Below, in pieces: positions 25,711 through 35,800 of a DNA stretch of 64,000 nucleotides (within the stretch, counting starts at the first letter, position 1; the number at the start of each line of letters is the position of its first letter). Source of the DNA: Bacteroidota bacterium (lineage in GTDB: Bacteria; Bacteroidota; Bacteroidia; UKL13-3); the NCBI GenBank assembly GCA_030680835.1, contig JAUXUD010000062.1, positions 1-64,000 of the forward strand. The letters are read 5' to 3'. The notes under the pieces were generated by a model that ran no database searches, had not been told where the DNA came from, and saw only the letters and a program-made list of their open reading frames with translations. The translations under genes were made by a program, and so were the position numbers.

Positions 25711-26397
25711 ATGAAAAAGGTATTTTTAACAATGGGCATTTGCTTGTTAGGTTTGGTTTCTCAGGCGCAATTGCGCTATGGTTTTGCAGTGCCCTACGAT
25801 AATTTTAATGTAAACGATACCTCTGCTGCACTGGAGCTGGTACTTTTTACTGTAGATAACGACACGTTGAGAGACTCGGTAGGTGTGGGTTCAGACGTTA
25901 CGGCAATTGACGGAACTGCCCGTCATGGATTTGAATTTAACTTTCCCCCTGTAAAATTTATTTTTCCGATAGGAACAACTATTTACAACGGCAGCAACCG
26001 CCATAAAATTAAATACAACCTTACACCCAACCCAACCTTATGGGGTACCAGATACTTCTATATCAAATTAACTTCATTAATAGGTGTTACCGCTTCCGGC
26101 CTAATGTATGGCCAGGAACAAATTGTGGTTTATATTGATTATGATGGAACCAATGTGGGCATTCCCAAGTTATCTGTACATGATTACCGCCTGTATCCGG
26201 TTCCGGCTACCAACCAGTTATTTATTGAAGGCGTAAACAGCAGAAATTTTAAAATTTACGATTTGGCAGGTCGGTTTATTAAAGGTGGAGAAACCCTGCA
26301 AAACAGCATAGATATTAGCGAATTAAGCAATGGCTTATATGTTTTACATGCCATCAGCGATAAAGGTTTAATCGTTCAAAAATTCATTAAAGAATAA
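25711..26397 (+). CDS. Small secreted protein with T9SS C-terminal sorting domain
   Basis: A 228-aa protein. Signal peptide MKKVFLTMGICLLGLVSQAQ. The middle (about 25-150) is a beta sandwich with a Calx-beta-like feel (ALELVLFTVDNDTLRDSV, GTARHGFEF, IYIDYDG). Residues about 155-228 are a type A sorting domain: YRLYPVPATNQLFI, then GLYVLHAISDKGLIVQKFI. The ORF-track start is a TTG two codons upstream of the ATG used here. It stands 6 nt ahead of the SerB-SerA-like fusion, so the two share a transcript, an odd pairing of a surface protein and a serine-pathway enzyme. Confidence 0.82.
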   Translation: MKKVFLTMGICLLGLVSQAQLRYGFAVPYDNFNVNDTSAALELVLFTVDNDTLRDSVGVGSDVTAIDGTARHGFEFNFPPVKFIFPIGTTIYNGSNRHKIKYNLTPNPTLWGTRYFYIKLTSLIGVTASGLMYGQEQIVVYIDYDGTNVGIPKLSVHDYRLYPVPATNQLFIEGVNSRNFKIYDLAGRFIKGGETLQNSIDISELSNGLYVLHAISDKGLIVQKFIKE

Positions 26398-26403
26398 GGC
26401 ATT

Positions 26404-28227
26404 GTGCCTGGCGCTCCCAAAACATTTTTCATCATCGATTTCGACAGCACGTTTACCCAGGTGGAAGCCATGGAAGAACTGGCTGCCATTAGTCTGGAAA
26501 ACGATCCCGAAAAGGAAGACCTGATTTTAAAGATTAAGCAATTAACCGATCTGGCCATGGACGGTAAAATGCCTTTTGGCAAATCGCTCAAAGCCCGGAT
26601 AGCGCTTTTATCTGCCAAAAAATATCATGTCGGCATGCTTGTTAAGCGCTTGCGAAAACGCGTAAGCACTTCATTTGTGCGTAACAAAAAGTTTTTTAAA
26701 GATTATCAGGGTCAGATTTATATTATATCGGGTGGGTTCAGAGAATTTATTGTACCTGTGGTAAAGCCTTATTTTATTGATGATGCCCATGTTTTTGCCA
26801 ATACCTTTGTTTACGACAAAAAGAACAATATCACAGGTGCCGACGAACAAAATCCTTTGGCACAGGAAAACGGCAAAGTGAAACTGATAAAGCAGTTAAA
26901 ATTACATGGAGATATTATTGTTATCGGAGATGGATATACCGATTTCCAGATCTTTGAAGCCGGTTTGGCTACACAGTTTTTTGCATTTACAGAAAATGTT
27001 GTACGCGAAAATGTAGTTAAAAAAGCGCCTTTAACGGCACCCAGCCTCGATGAAATTCTCTATACCCAACGCCTGCCTATGGCCCTGTCGTACCCCAAAA
27101 CGCGCATAAAGGTTGTACTTTTGGGTGAACCCACTTTTTTGGCCGAAAAAGCCATGAAAGCAGAAGGCTACCAACTTATAAAACTACCCGAAAAAACAAA
27201 TACAAAATTGCTGAACCAACATTTGGAACAAAGCAATATTCTCTTGTTTTCAGGGGCTGTTGATCCAAATAAAATAGAAAAAGCAAACTTTTCAAAATTA
27301 TTAACAGTGGGTTATTGGGGCGAACTGCATCGGGAGGAAATTGCCGACACGCTGGTTAAAAAAGGCACAGCGGTGTTTGATGCCAATTTTGCGCACTCGC
27401 GCAGCAATGCCGAGCTTGCCCTGCTATTGTTATTGCAGTTGAACCGAAAACTGGGGCAGGAATTATCGGGCAAAAAACTGGGAATTATCGGTTATGGCCA
27501 CCGGGGTTCTATGATATCGGTACTGGCAGAGCATTTGGGAGTGGAAATTTTTTATTATGATATTGATGAAAAACCGGAACTGGGTAATACCAAACGTGTA
27601 AAACAATTACCCGAATTATTGCGCAAGGTAAATATGCTTGTGGTTACTGCAGGAAAGCGCTTTGAAGGCAAAACCATTTTAGGTTCAAAAGAAATAAAAG
27701 CCTTGCAAAATGATTGCATTTTAATAAACCTGAGTTACGATAATTGTTTGGATTTGAATGCTGTTCATGCAGCTCTCTATCAAAATAAGCTGGGTGGTTT
27801 TGCAATGGATTGTTTACAGGAAGAAACTTATAGATTAATAGCCTTTTGGCCAATGGCAATAATAAGTTTACAAAAACGATTTGCCACAGAACAAACCCAG
27901 CAAAATATTTCGGAAATGCTTTGTGAAAAAATAATCGCATACATAAATACCGGCAATACTGCAGGCAGTGTTAATTTCCCCGAACTCAACTTACCAGCAC
28001 AGCAACAATCGCAGCGGTTTATACATGTACATGAAAACAAACCAGGCGTATTGGCGCAAATCAATACCATATTGGCCCGGCATAAAATAAATATCAGCGG
28101 CCAGTATTTAAAAACCAACGCGAGTATTGGTTATGTAATTACCGATGTTGCCAAAGATTACCCAAAGCAGGCGCTTGAGGATTTGAAAGCCATCAAAGAA
28201 ACCATTCGGTTCAGGGTTTTGTATTGA
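26404..28227 (+). CDS. Phosphoserine phosphatase fused to a degenerate D-3-phosphoglycerate-dehydrogenase-like half with ACT domain
   Basis: A 607-aa cytosolic protein starting at GTG. Residues 1-225 are a complete HAD phosphoserine phosphatase: DFDSTF nucleophile motif, ISGG, the Lys of GKVKLIKQL and GDGYTDFQIFEAG. Residues about 235-530 follow a phosphoglycerate dehydrogenase (SerA) from end to end: HSRSNAELALLLLLQLNRKL, the Rossmann motif IGYGHRGSMISVLAEHLG, and NTAGSVNFPEL leading to the ACT domain (about 535-607, FIHVHENKPGVLAQINTIL). However, the strands that should hold the catalytic Arg (A-S-R-G) and His (P-H-I-G-G) read LINLSYDNC and MAIISLQKRFA. The phosphatase is probably active; the dehydrogenase half may be a serine-sensing scaffold. 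Confidence 0.85.
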   Translation: MPGAPKTFFIIDFDSTFTQVEAMEELAAISLENDPEKEDLILKIKQLTDLAMDGKMPFGKSLKARIALLSAKKYHVGMLVKRLRKRVSTSFVRNKKFFKDYQGQIYIISGGFREFIVPVVKPYFIDDAHVFANTFVYDKKNNITGADEQNPLAQENGKVKLIKQLKLHGDIIVIGDGYTDFQIFEAGLATQFFAFTENVVRENVVKKAPLTAPSLDEILYTQRLPMALSYPKTRIKVVLLGEPTFLAEKAMKAEGYQLIKLPEKTNTKLLNQHLEQSNILLFSGAVDPNKIEKANFSKLLTVGYWGELHREEIADTLVKKGTAVFDANFAHSRSNAELALLLLLQLNRKLGQELSGKKLGIIGYGHRGSMISVLAEHLGVEIFYYDIDEKPELGNTKRVKQLPELLRKVNMLVVTAGKRFEGKTILGSKEIKALQNDCILINLSYDNCLDLNAVHAALYQNKLGGFAMDCLQEETYRLIAFWPMAIISLQKRFATEQTQQNISEMLCEKIIAYINTGNTAGSVNFPELNLPAQQQSQRFIHVHENKPGVLAQINTILARHKINISGQYLKTNASIGYVITDVAKDYPKQALEDLKAIKETIRFRVLY

Positions 28228-28353
28228 AATAAAAAGATTGTTTCCAATACTTTCGCAGTGATTGAATATTTTCTGCCTTGGCATAAAAGACTCCATTTTG
28301 TGGCCATTCGAATGAGGTCATCATATACCAATGTTTTATAAGCTTGTTTGTAT

Positions 28354-28361
28354 TACATTTG
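28354..28361 (+). promoter_or_regulatory. Candidate -7 element for the T9SS gene 28391-30079
   Basis: TACATTTG, 29 nt before the ATG; a T-rich TGTTTT stretch lies about 17 nt further upstream. Confidence 0.4.
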
Positions 28362-28390
28362 ATAAGCCAAATTCTTAATAACAAGAATTT

Positions 28391-30079
28391 ATGAAAAACT
28401 CTATTTTATTCATTTTACTTTTTTGTATAACATGCGGTTTTACAAAAATACAAGCACAACCAAAATGTGTATTTGATACATTGTATCCAAATTTCGGTTA
28501 TTATGGATTCGTGGGAGAGAATGTTATTCAGTTAAAAGATGGAGGGTATGCTATAAGAGGATTTACATCTAAGTTTAACACTATGTTTTATCCGGATGAA
28601 GCATTTTCAACAGTATTAAAAATTGATAGATGTGGCAATAAAATCTGGCAATATGATGATACAGCAATATTTTTTTCTTATTCAACAACTGGACTTAACC
28701 TTATTGAAGAAGAAGACAATGGTATAACTTTTCTAAATGACACTCTGGACTTGATTAAACTCGATAAAAATGGGAATAGAAAATGGGTAATAAAAATTGA
28801 CAAAGATACTGTACGTTATAATAGTATTATAAAAGTTGCATCCAATCATTATTTATTAGCTGGTACTAAAAAGGTTGCTCCAAATAAAGGCCATGCCAGC
28901 ATTTTAATAATTGATTCTCTTGGCAATACTATCTCTCAAAAGAATTATTTTGTTAATTCCGGAAACAGTAGTTATTTAACAAGTTTATATAGAAAATCAT
29001 TAAATGAATTGATTCTTCTTGGTTTTGAAGATTCCGCATTGATGGTTATCAGCACTGATTTAAGTGGTAACATAAATAATATATATAAAAAATATATCCA
29101 TGATTCATTGATAGATCAATATAAGATTAGAAAGGCCTGTTTAAATTCTGATTTAGACGAGATTTTATATTCCACTTCATCCGCTCTGATGGAAAAAAAT
29201 AAATTATATTTAGCCAGATTAAATTTGAATAGTGTTATTATTAGTGACACTATTATTAGTGCCACTAATAATGATATAGCTGATTTTTTAGTTTCTCCTG
29301 GTCCTAATAAATCTCTTGTTTTTTTGACACGTAATAATTCATATTTTATTAATCATATTGATTCGAATTTTACCTTAATTAAAAGGGAACGCATTTCAAA
29401 TATCTGGGGCTTTGGCTATGAATTTCAAGCAAATCAATTTTTATATTCATCGGACGGCTCATTATTGACAATTGGATATACGACAATCTATGGTGGATCT
29501 TTCAGTGCACATTTCAATTTGTATGCAAAAAAGATATACCTTTATAAATACGTAGAATCTTTATTAATTACAGGGCCCGGTTCAATAGACACAAAAAATG
29601 GACAAATCCAATTAACGGCAGTCATAACTCCTATTGATGCACCCAATCAGCAAATATTTTGGGCAGTGAATGATACGAGCAAAGCAGTTATTACACAAAC
29701 CGGTTTGCTTACTGCAAAGTCGAATGGAACCGTAACCGTAACTGCCACTTCAATGGATAACTCTCTTGCCACAGTGTCAAAAAACATTTATATAACAAAT
29801 CAATCCATTGGCATGGGCGAACAACTAACTCATTTACAAATTTCAGTTTACCCAAATCCGGCAAACCAAAGCATCAATATTTCATTTCAATCAATCGTTA
29901 CTAACCCTGAATTCGAATTATTTGATGCAAAAGTAATGCATATTAAAAATGCCCGTATCGATAAAATAAATGAGCAGTTATACAAGCTTGATTTGATAAA
30001 TTTAACGGAAGGAATTTATATACTATCCATTGGTGTAAATGAAATGAAGCAGTACCAAAAAGTGATGGTGCTTAAATAG
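28391..30079 (+). CDS. Secreted protein with BIG2-type Ig-like domain and T9SS sorting domain (duplicate A)
   Basis: A 562-aa protein. Residues 1-22 are a signal peptide ending IQAQ. The main part (about 25-385) is beta-rich with repeated G-x-x-x-W/K-L-D-K-x-G-N phrases that suggest a propeller-type fold. About 390-475 is a bacterial Ig-like group 2 domain (LTAVITPIDAPNQQIFWAVND, then LLTAKSNGTVTVTATS). The end, VYPNPANQSINISF to IYILSIGVNEMKQYQKVMV, is a type A sorting domain. It is the first copy of a tandem duplication; the second copy (30344) is frameshifted. It is followed by a remnant of rlmB. Confidence 0.85.
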   Translation: MKNSILFILLFCITCGFTKIQAQPKCVFDTLYPNFGYYGFVGENVIQLKDGGYAIRGFTSKFNTMFYPDEAFSTVLKIDRCGNKIWQYDDTAIFFSYSTTGLNLIEEEDNGITFLNDTLDLIKLDKNGNRKWVIKIDKDTVRYNSIIKVASNHYLLAGTKKVAPNKGHASILIIDSLGNTISQKNYFVNSGNSSYLTSLYRKSLNELILLGFEDSALMVISTDLSGNINNIYKKYIHDSLIDQYKIRKACLNSDLDEILYSTSSALMEKNKLYLARLNLNSVIISDTIISATNNDIADFLVSPGPNKSLVFLTRNNSYFINHIDSNFTLIKRERISNIWGFGYEFQANQFLYSSDGSLLTIGYTTIYGGSFSAHFNLYAKKIYLYKYVESLLITGPGSIDTKNGQIQLTAVITPIDAPNQQIFWAVNDTSKAVITQTGLLTAKSNGTVTVTATSMDNSLATVSKNIYITNQSIGMGEQLTHLQISVYPNPANQSINISFQSIVTNPEFELFDAKVMHIKNARIDKINEQLYKLDLINLTEGIYILSIGVNEMKQYQKVMVLK

Positions 30080-30087
30080 CAAAAATG

Positions 30088-30260
30088 TTACCCGCGTTGT
30101 TTCATTGCCTCGTACATGGCAATGCCTGCGGCAACCGATACATTGAGCGATGATACCCCGAAACCCATGGGGATTTTTGCCTGATGGCTGCATTTGTTTA
30201 ATACATCGGTACCAATTCCGCTTTCTTCGTTACCATAATAATGGCCAATGGTCCGCTTAG
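30088..30260 (-). pseudogene. 3' remnant of a duplicated rlmB
   Basis: These 173 bp match 32004-32177 (the 3' end of intact rlmB, including the stop codon) with about eight substitutions and one missing base (TTACCATA against TTACCCATA). Similarity ends sharply at GTCCGCTTA. The piece lies in the same position relative to duplicate A as intact rlmB does to duplicate B, so it marks the right part of a tandem duplication. Confidence 0.9.
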
Positions 30261-30302
30261 GTATTTTTCTTCTAAATTAATAATTTTCAATTATTTATAC
30301 AT

Positions 30303-30310
30303 TATTTTTG
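30303..30310 (+). promoter_or_regulatory. Candidate -7 element for the T9SS gene at 30344
   Basis: TATTTTTG, 33 nt before the ATG, with no strong -33 match. Confidence 0.35.
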
Positions 30311-30343
30311 TATTTAAAAAATTCCATTATTTAAATTATCATT

Positions 30344-31995
30344 ATGAAAAAGTATATCAATGCTATATTAATGGTTTATCTAATTATCGGTTTAGTAAAA
30401 CTACATGCACAACCTTTATGTGAATTTGATACCGTTTATACTCCCAACAGTTTTATTAATTTAAATAGTGGAAGAAAAGTTATTCAATTAAATGATAAGA
30501 ACTTTTTTATTGTTGGTACCACAATAGAATTAACTAATACTCCACCTGATTATTTTTATTCAACATCATTTGCTAAAATAGGAGCTTGTGGGGGTATTAT
30601 GGGGACATTTAAAGACAGCGTTTCTTTAAATTATATTGCAGATACAAAGTTAATTGAAGAACAGGGTGCAAGTATTACAATACTGATTAATGGAAACCGG
30701 TTAATAAAACTGGATAGATATATGAATAAAAAATGGGAAGTAAAACTTGGAGATGCTGTCAATTATATAAGCACGAATAGTTTTATTAAATTAAGCAACA
30801 ATAAATATTTATTTGTTGGGAAAAAAGCCCGGGCCTGTATTTTAATGACGGATACACTTGGGAACGCAATTTTACAAAAACGCCTTTCTATAGATTCAAA
30901 TAGTAATAGTTATTTTCAAAAAGTCTATAAAAAATCATTAAATGAAATTAATTTGTTAGGGTTTGAAGATAGCAGCTTAATTATCCTGACAATTGATACA
31001 ATTGGAAATATTCAAAACAGTTATAAAACAGTACTTTTTAATGGTTCATCAACCTATAAACATGTTTGCTTTAATTACGATTCAACGGAAATAATATACT
31101 CATCTTTAGTTTCTTCTGCTCATAAAATATATTTGGCAAGATATACTTCAAGTGGAGTTAAAATTAAAGACACTATGACAAGTATAGATGGTATTGCTAA
31201 TATCAATGAATCTAATCTATCAGTTGCTCCTAATAAAACCATTGAATTACTTGCGCTATACTGTACTCTTTTAATTGATAAGGATTTTAATATAATTTGG
31301 AAGGATACGTTATTATTACGAAAGCCATATGAGGATTATGCATATCATAGTTCTATTTTTACAAAAGAAAACTCAGTAATTACTATAGGTGATAGGGTAC
31401 ATTGTCCTGGCATTTCCGGTACTTGTTATTGGGATTTACATATTAAAAAGTCCTTCACATATAAATACGTAAAATCATTAACGATAAGCGGCCAAAATTA
31501 TATAAATACCAATGGCGGTCAAACTCAATTAACCCCAATAATTACCCCTGCCGATGCGCTTAATAAAAAAATTTATTGGAATGTGAGTGATTGGAGCAAG
31601 GCAATAATTGATTCAAATGGATTGCTTACAGCCAAAGCCAATGGTATTGTAAAAGTTACCGCCACATCTGCAGATAACAGCCTTGCAACTGCATTTATGA
31701 ATATTACCATAAGTAACCAAAGCATTGGAATTGATGAAGCATTATCAAAATCATTCGCGTCGGTTTACCCGAACCCAAGCAGCCAAATCATAAATATTTC
31801 ATTTCAATCAAGCGTTACTAACCCTGAATTTGAATTATATGATACAAAGGAATGCTTATTAAAAATGTTCATTTTGATAAAATAAATGAGCATTTATACA
31901 AGCTTGATTTGATAAATTTAACCGAAGGGATGTATATTCTTTCTATCGGTATAAATGAAATGAAACAATACCAAAAAGTGATGGTGGTTAAATAG
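30344..31995 (+). pseudogene. BIG2/T9SS paralogue (duplicate B), frameshifted before the sorting signal
   Basis: The intact part (30344-31885, 513 aa) parallels duplicate A: a signal peptide ending LHAQ, a propeller-like body, a BIG2 domain (LTPIITPADALNKKIYW, LLTAKANGIVKVTATS) and the beginning of the sorting domain VYPNPSSQIINISF. After FELYDTK the frame breaks: the next +1 frame from ATGCTTATT onward reads through NLTEGMYILSIGINEM and QYQKVMVV to a TAG at 31993-31995, exactly as in copy A. One base is missing near 31850. Unless this is a sequencing error, the protein would be made without its T9SS signal and stay in the periplasm. Confidence 0.85.
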
Positions 31996-32003
31996 CAAAA
32001 ATG

Positions 32004-32735
32004 TTACCCGCGTTGTTTCATTGCCTCATACATGGCAATACCCGCGGCAACCGATACATTGAGCGATGACACTCCGAAATCCATGGGAATTTTTGCCTGG
32101 TGGCTGCATTTGTTTAATACATCGGTACCAATTCCGCTTTCTTCGTTACCCATAATAATGGCCAATGGTCCGCTTAAGTCGGTTTGATCCAGATTTTTTT
32201 TGGCTTTTTCGGTGCAGGCCAGGGTGGTAAATCCGCATTGGTTCAAAAATTCGATAGCTGTTTTAATATGGCGTTCGCGGCAAACGGGGATGTTTAAAAG
32301 TGCCCCCGCCGATGTTTTAACGGCATCGTCGTTTACGGGTGCTGCTTCGGTTAACGGAATAACAATGGCATGCACCCCGGCACATAAAGCAGTGCGTGCT
32401 ATAGCGCCGAGGTTGCGTACATCGGTTAGGCGATCCAGCACAATAACAAATGGCACTTTCCCCTCTTCAAACCATTGTGGCATCAGGTGTTCGAGATTGT
32501 AATACGTGATAGGCGAAATATAACCGCAAATTCCCTGATGGTTTTTGTTTTTGAACGAATAAAATTTCTCTTTGGGCACATACTGAACCGGGATCTGCAA
32601 TAATTTGCACTGTGCAATAATCTCATCCGCAGTTGGGTTCTGAAGGCCTTTGGTTACCTGCACTTTTATCAGCTCCTTACCGGCAGCCAGTGCTTCTTTT
32701 ACGGCATGCAATCCGTAAATCATTGTTTGACTCAT
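32004..32735 (-). CDS. rlmB: 23S rRNA (guanosine-2'-O-)-methyltransferase, TrmH/RlmB family
   Basis: A 243-aa SPOUT enzyme that 2'-O-methylates a guanosine of 23S rRNA (G2251 in E. coli). An N-terminal substrate-binding domain (MIYGLHAVKEAL, about 1-75) precedes the knot domain with its three family motifs: VLDRLTDVRNLGAIARTA (with the conserved N-x-G-x-x-x-R-x-A), AIIMGNEESGI and IPMDFGVSSLNVSVAAGIAMYE. Length and start are normal. It converges on the duplicated T9SS gene, and a 173-bp copy of its 3' end is left at 30088-30260. Confidence 0.94.
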   Translation of the reverse strand: MSQTMIYGLHAVKEALAAGKELIKVQVTKGLQNPTADEIIAQCKLLQIPVQYVPKEKFYSFKNKNHQGICGYISPITYYNLEHLMPQWFEEGKVPFVIVLDRLTDVRNLGAIARTALCAGVHAIVIPLTEAAPVNDDAVKTSAGALLNIPVCRERHIKTAIEFLNQCGFTTLACTEKAKKNLDQTDLSGPLAIIMGNEESGIGTDVLNKCSHQAKIPMDFGVSSLNVSVAAGIAMYEAMKQRG

Positions 32736-32766
32736 ATTTTAAAAAATCGGTGTTCGGTAGGTGGTA

Positions 32767-32823
32767 ATCGGTGGTATCCCAGAGATCGGTGGTATCCCGG
32801 GGAGACGCGATAAATCGCGTCTC
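32767..32823. repeat. Short direct repeats plus GAGACGCGAT palindrome, copy d
   Basis: ATCGGTGGTATCCC occurs at 32767-32780 and 32785-32798, followed by the perfect palindrome GAGACGCGAT-AA-ATCGCGTCTC (32802-32823). The flanks (GGTAATCGGT on one side, ACCGTTTACCGA on the other) form a further imperfect inverted repeat. Confidence 0.75.
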
Positions 32824-32858
32824 TACGCGTGGACCGTTTACCGAATACCGTTTACCGA

Positions 32859-35800
32859 TTACATCCCCGTTTGTGCGGCATCTATCTGCTTGCGCAGTTC
32901 TTTGGCCAATTCTATCTGCTGATTACCTTCGGTTATCTGTTGAATATAATTCAAAATCTGCATAATATCTTCGATATCATTTTTAACTGAGTTGCGTTTG
33001 GTTTTAAAACTCAGGTAATATTTCAGTTTCTCAGTATTTATATTCACCATTTCTTTAGCCAGTTTATTTGCTTTTTCGGGAGCACCGGCTATATAATAAC
33101 CTTCCACCAGGCGCACAACAAATACATCGTAGTTTACCTTATGATTTGGCATCACTTTTAAGCAATAATCAAGTACTTTAACGGCCGAATCTCTTTTGCC
33201 TTCCATAACCAATTGCTCAGCCAGGCGATAAAAAATATTTCGGAAATTCTTGGTCTGACGCAAAATGGTTTCATCCAGATAAACATCGGGTTCACTCATA
33301 TTTCCCCATTTAAATTTATTCATGATATTCTCATACAAAATATCAGAGTTAATTCGTCCTGTGGTTCCATCGCGTTGTACATTGCTGGTAATAGGCACCA
33401 AACGATAGGTTAAACCTTCAAGCTGGAAATACGATTGCAGGTTCATATATACATCATTGCCGGTTGTTATGGCCCAGCAAATCGGACGGGTGTTTATGTT
33501 TGAACAAATAATATCCAGCAGAATCAAATCGGCTTTCATTAAATTGGAGTTGCCAATTTCCCACTTGATGGTATCCACCATAAACGCGGCATCTTTTGGT
33601 TGAACCACTCCGTTTTTTAAACAGGCTGCGCGATCTACAATAATGCTGAACTTTTTGGTTGGATAATACCTTAAGGCATCGCCGCCCTGAGTTTGCACAG
33701 TACCCATCGGCTCATTGTCGTCGTTTATAAATGCCAGAATATTTTTTAACGGATAGTACTCATTCTTATTAATGCCATATCGTTTTTCCAGTTCCGGGTT
33801 TTCATAATACACCGCATAATCGCGTGTACCTTGTTTATACTGAGACGAAGCCATACTAAAATCAATCGGTCTGCTGTCAAATGCCGGCCGTTTCAATCCA
33901 TCGGCATACCAATCGGTATTTAACAAACTCATATTGATAACCCGAACATCGCTTCTTATATTTTCAACGTTTTGGGCATACCACAATGGGTAGGTGTCAT
34001 TATCGCCATTGGTAAACAAAATAGCGTCTTTGGCACAAGAGTTCAAATAGTCTTCAGCAAAATTTAAAGCAGTAAAACGATTGCTGCGGTCATGGTCATC
34101 CCAGTTTTGGGTACCCATTACCATGGGAACTGCCGCAAGCGACAATACTGTGGCTCCGGTTGCGGCCATGGTTTTGTTCAGTCGTTTCGAAAGCCAGTCA
34201 ACAATTGCCAGCACGCCCAAACCAATCCAAATAATAAAAGTTTGGTATGAACCTACATAGGCATAATCTCGTTCACGCGGCTGATGTGCCGGGAAGTTCA
34301 GATAAAGAATAATAAAGAATCCGGTAAAGAGGAAAAGGGTTAAAACAACCACGGCATCTTCTCTTGATTTTTTGAAATGATAGAAAAAGCCAAGGAGTCC
34401 GAGTAGAATTGGGAGGAAGAAATACGTATTGTGGGCTTTATTGCCTTTCATACTTTCGGGCATGTTTTTTTGCGGACCCAATCTCCATTCATCAATAAAG
34501 TTAATGCCGCTTAACCAGTTTCCGCGGGTAATATCTCCGTAGCCCTGCTCATCGTTTTGTCGTCCGATAAAGTTCCAGAAGAAATAGCGCCAGTACATAA
34601 AGCCCAGCTGATAGCTCAATAAAAAGTCGATATTCTTACCCATATTGGCTCTTTTGCCTTCCGGAATTTTTTCCCATTCGCGGTATGAATTTATGTAATC
34701 GGCCCGATCGGCCCACATGCGCGGAAAAAGTGTGCAATCCTTAGGATCATAAACCCGTTCAATTTTTTCTCCGGCTTCTTCATATTTTCCATCAGCACCT
34801 TTTGCATACTGCATATTTCCCTTTTTAAGGTCGATTACTTTTGCGTAAAAGTACTGGCCATATACCAGAGGATTTTCGCCATACTGCTCACGATTCAAAT
34901 AACTCAATAATGAAAAAGGCTGCTCCGGATCGTTCATATCAATAGGTGGATTTGCCAGGGAGCGGATAATAATCATGGAATAAGATGAATAACCGATCAC
35001 AACAAAGGAGAAACACAATACCACCAGGTTCACAATATCGAGGGCAACTTTACGCTGAAATAAAATAAAATACAGGACTCCGGTTATAATGCCCCACATA
35101 ATCAATCCGCCAATACTTGCATTGATTACAAAATAACTGAGCACCATTATTGCATAAGAACCTATAGCAACATATAGGCTTGTTTTGCTTTGCGTATGTG
35201 TATAATGAATAAATGAAGCGATGAGTGCAATCAATAAAAATATCAACACAACAGCACCTGTATTAAATGTCATTCCAAATGAATTAACCAAAAGGAAATC
35301 GAGTTTGGTTGCCAAACCCGGTAAGCCCGGGATGATACCGAACTGCACAATACCAATGGCTAAAATAGCTACAATTGAAGCCTGTATAAAGCCGGCCCGT
35401 GTAAATTTGAATTTTTTGAAATAATAAACATATACAATTGCAGGGATAACCAACAAATTCAGTAAATGGACGCCTATTGCCAGACCAATAAGATAGGCAA
35501 TCAATACCAGCCAACGGTTTGAATGTTTTTCGTTGGCTATATTTTCCCATTTTAAGATACACCAGAACGTGAGGGTGGTAAAAAAACTGGATGAAGCATA
35601 TACCTCTGCTTCAACGGCAGAAAACCAAAAGGTGTCGGAGAAATTTAAGGTAAGGGCACCCACCAAACCCGCGCCAATAATGGCTATGTTTTGCCAGTTT
35701 TCAAGGACTTCGTTTCCTTTGGCCAATATTTTTTTGGCCAGATGTGTAATGGTCCAAAACATAAACATTACCGTTAGCGCACTGGTAACGGCCGAAACCA

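Noticed and set aside
30241-30423. 60-aa ORF in the gap between the T9SS duplicates
   Set aside because: Starts in the rlmB remnant and runs into the next gene in another frame; no protein-like features.
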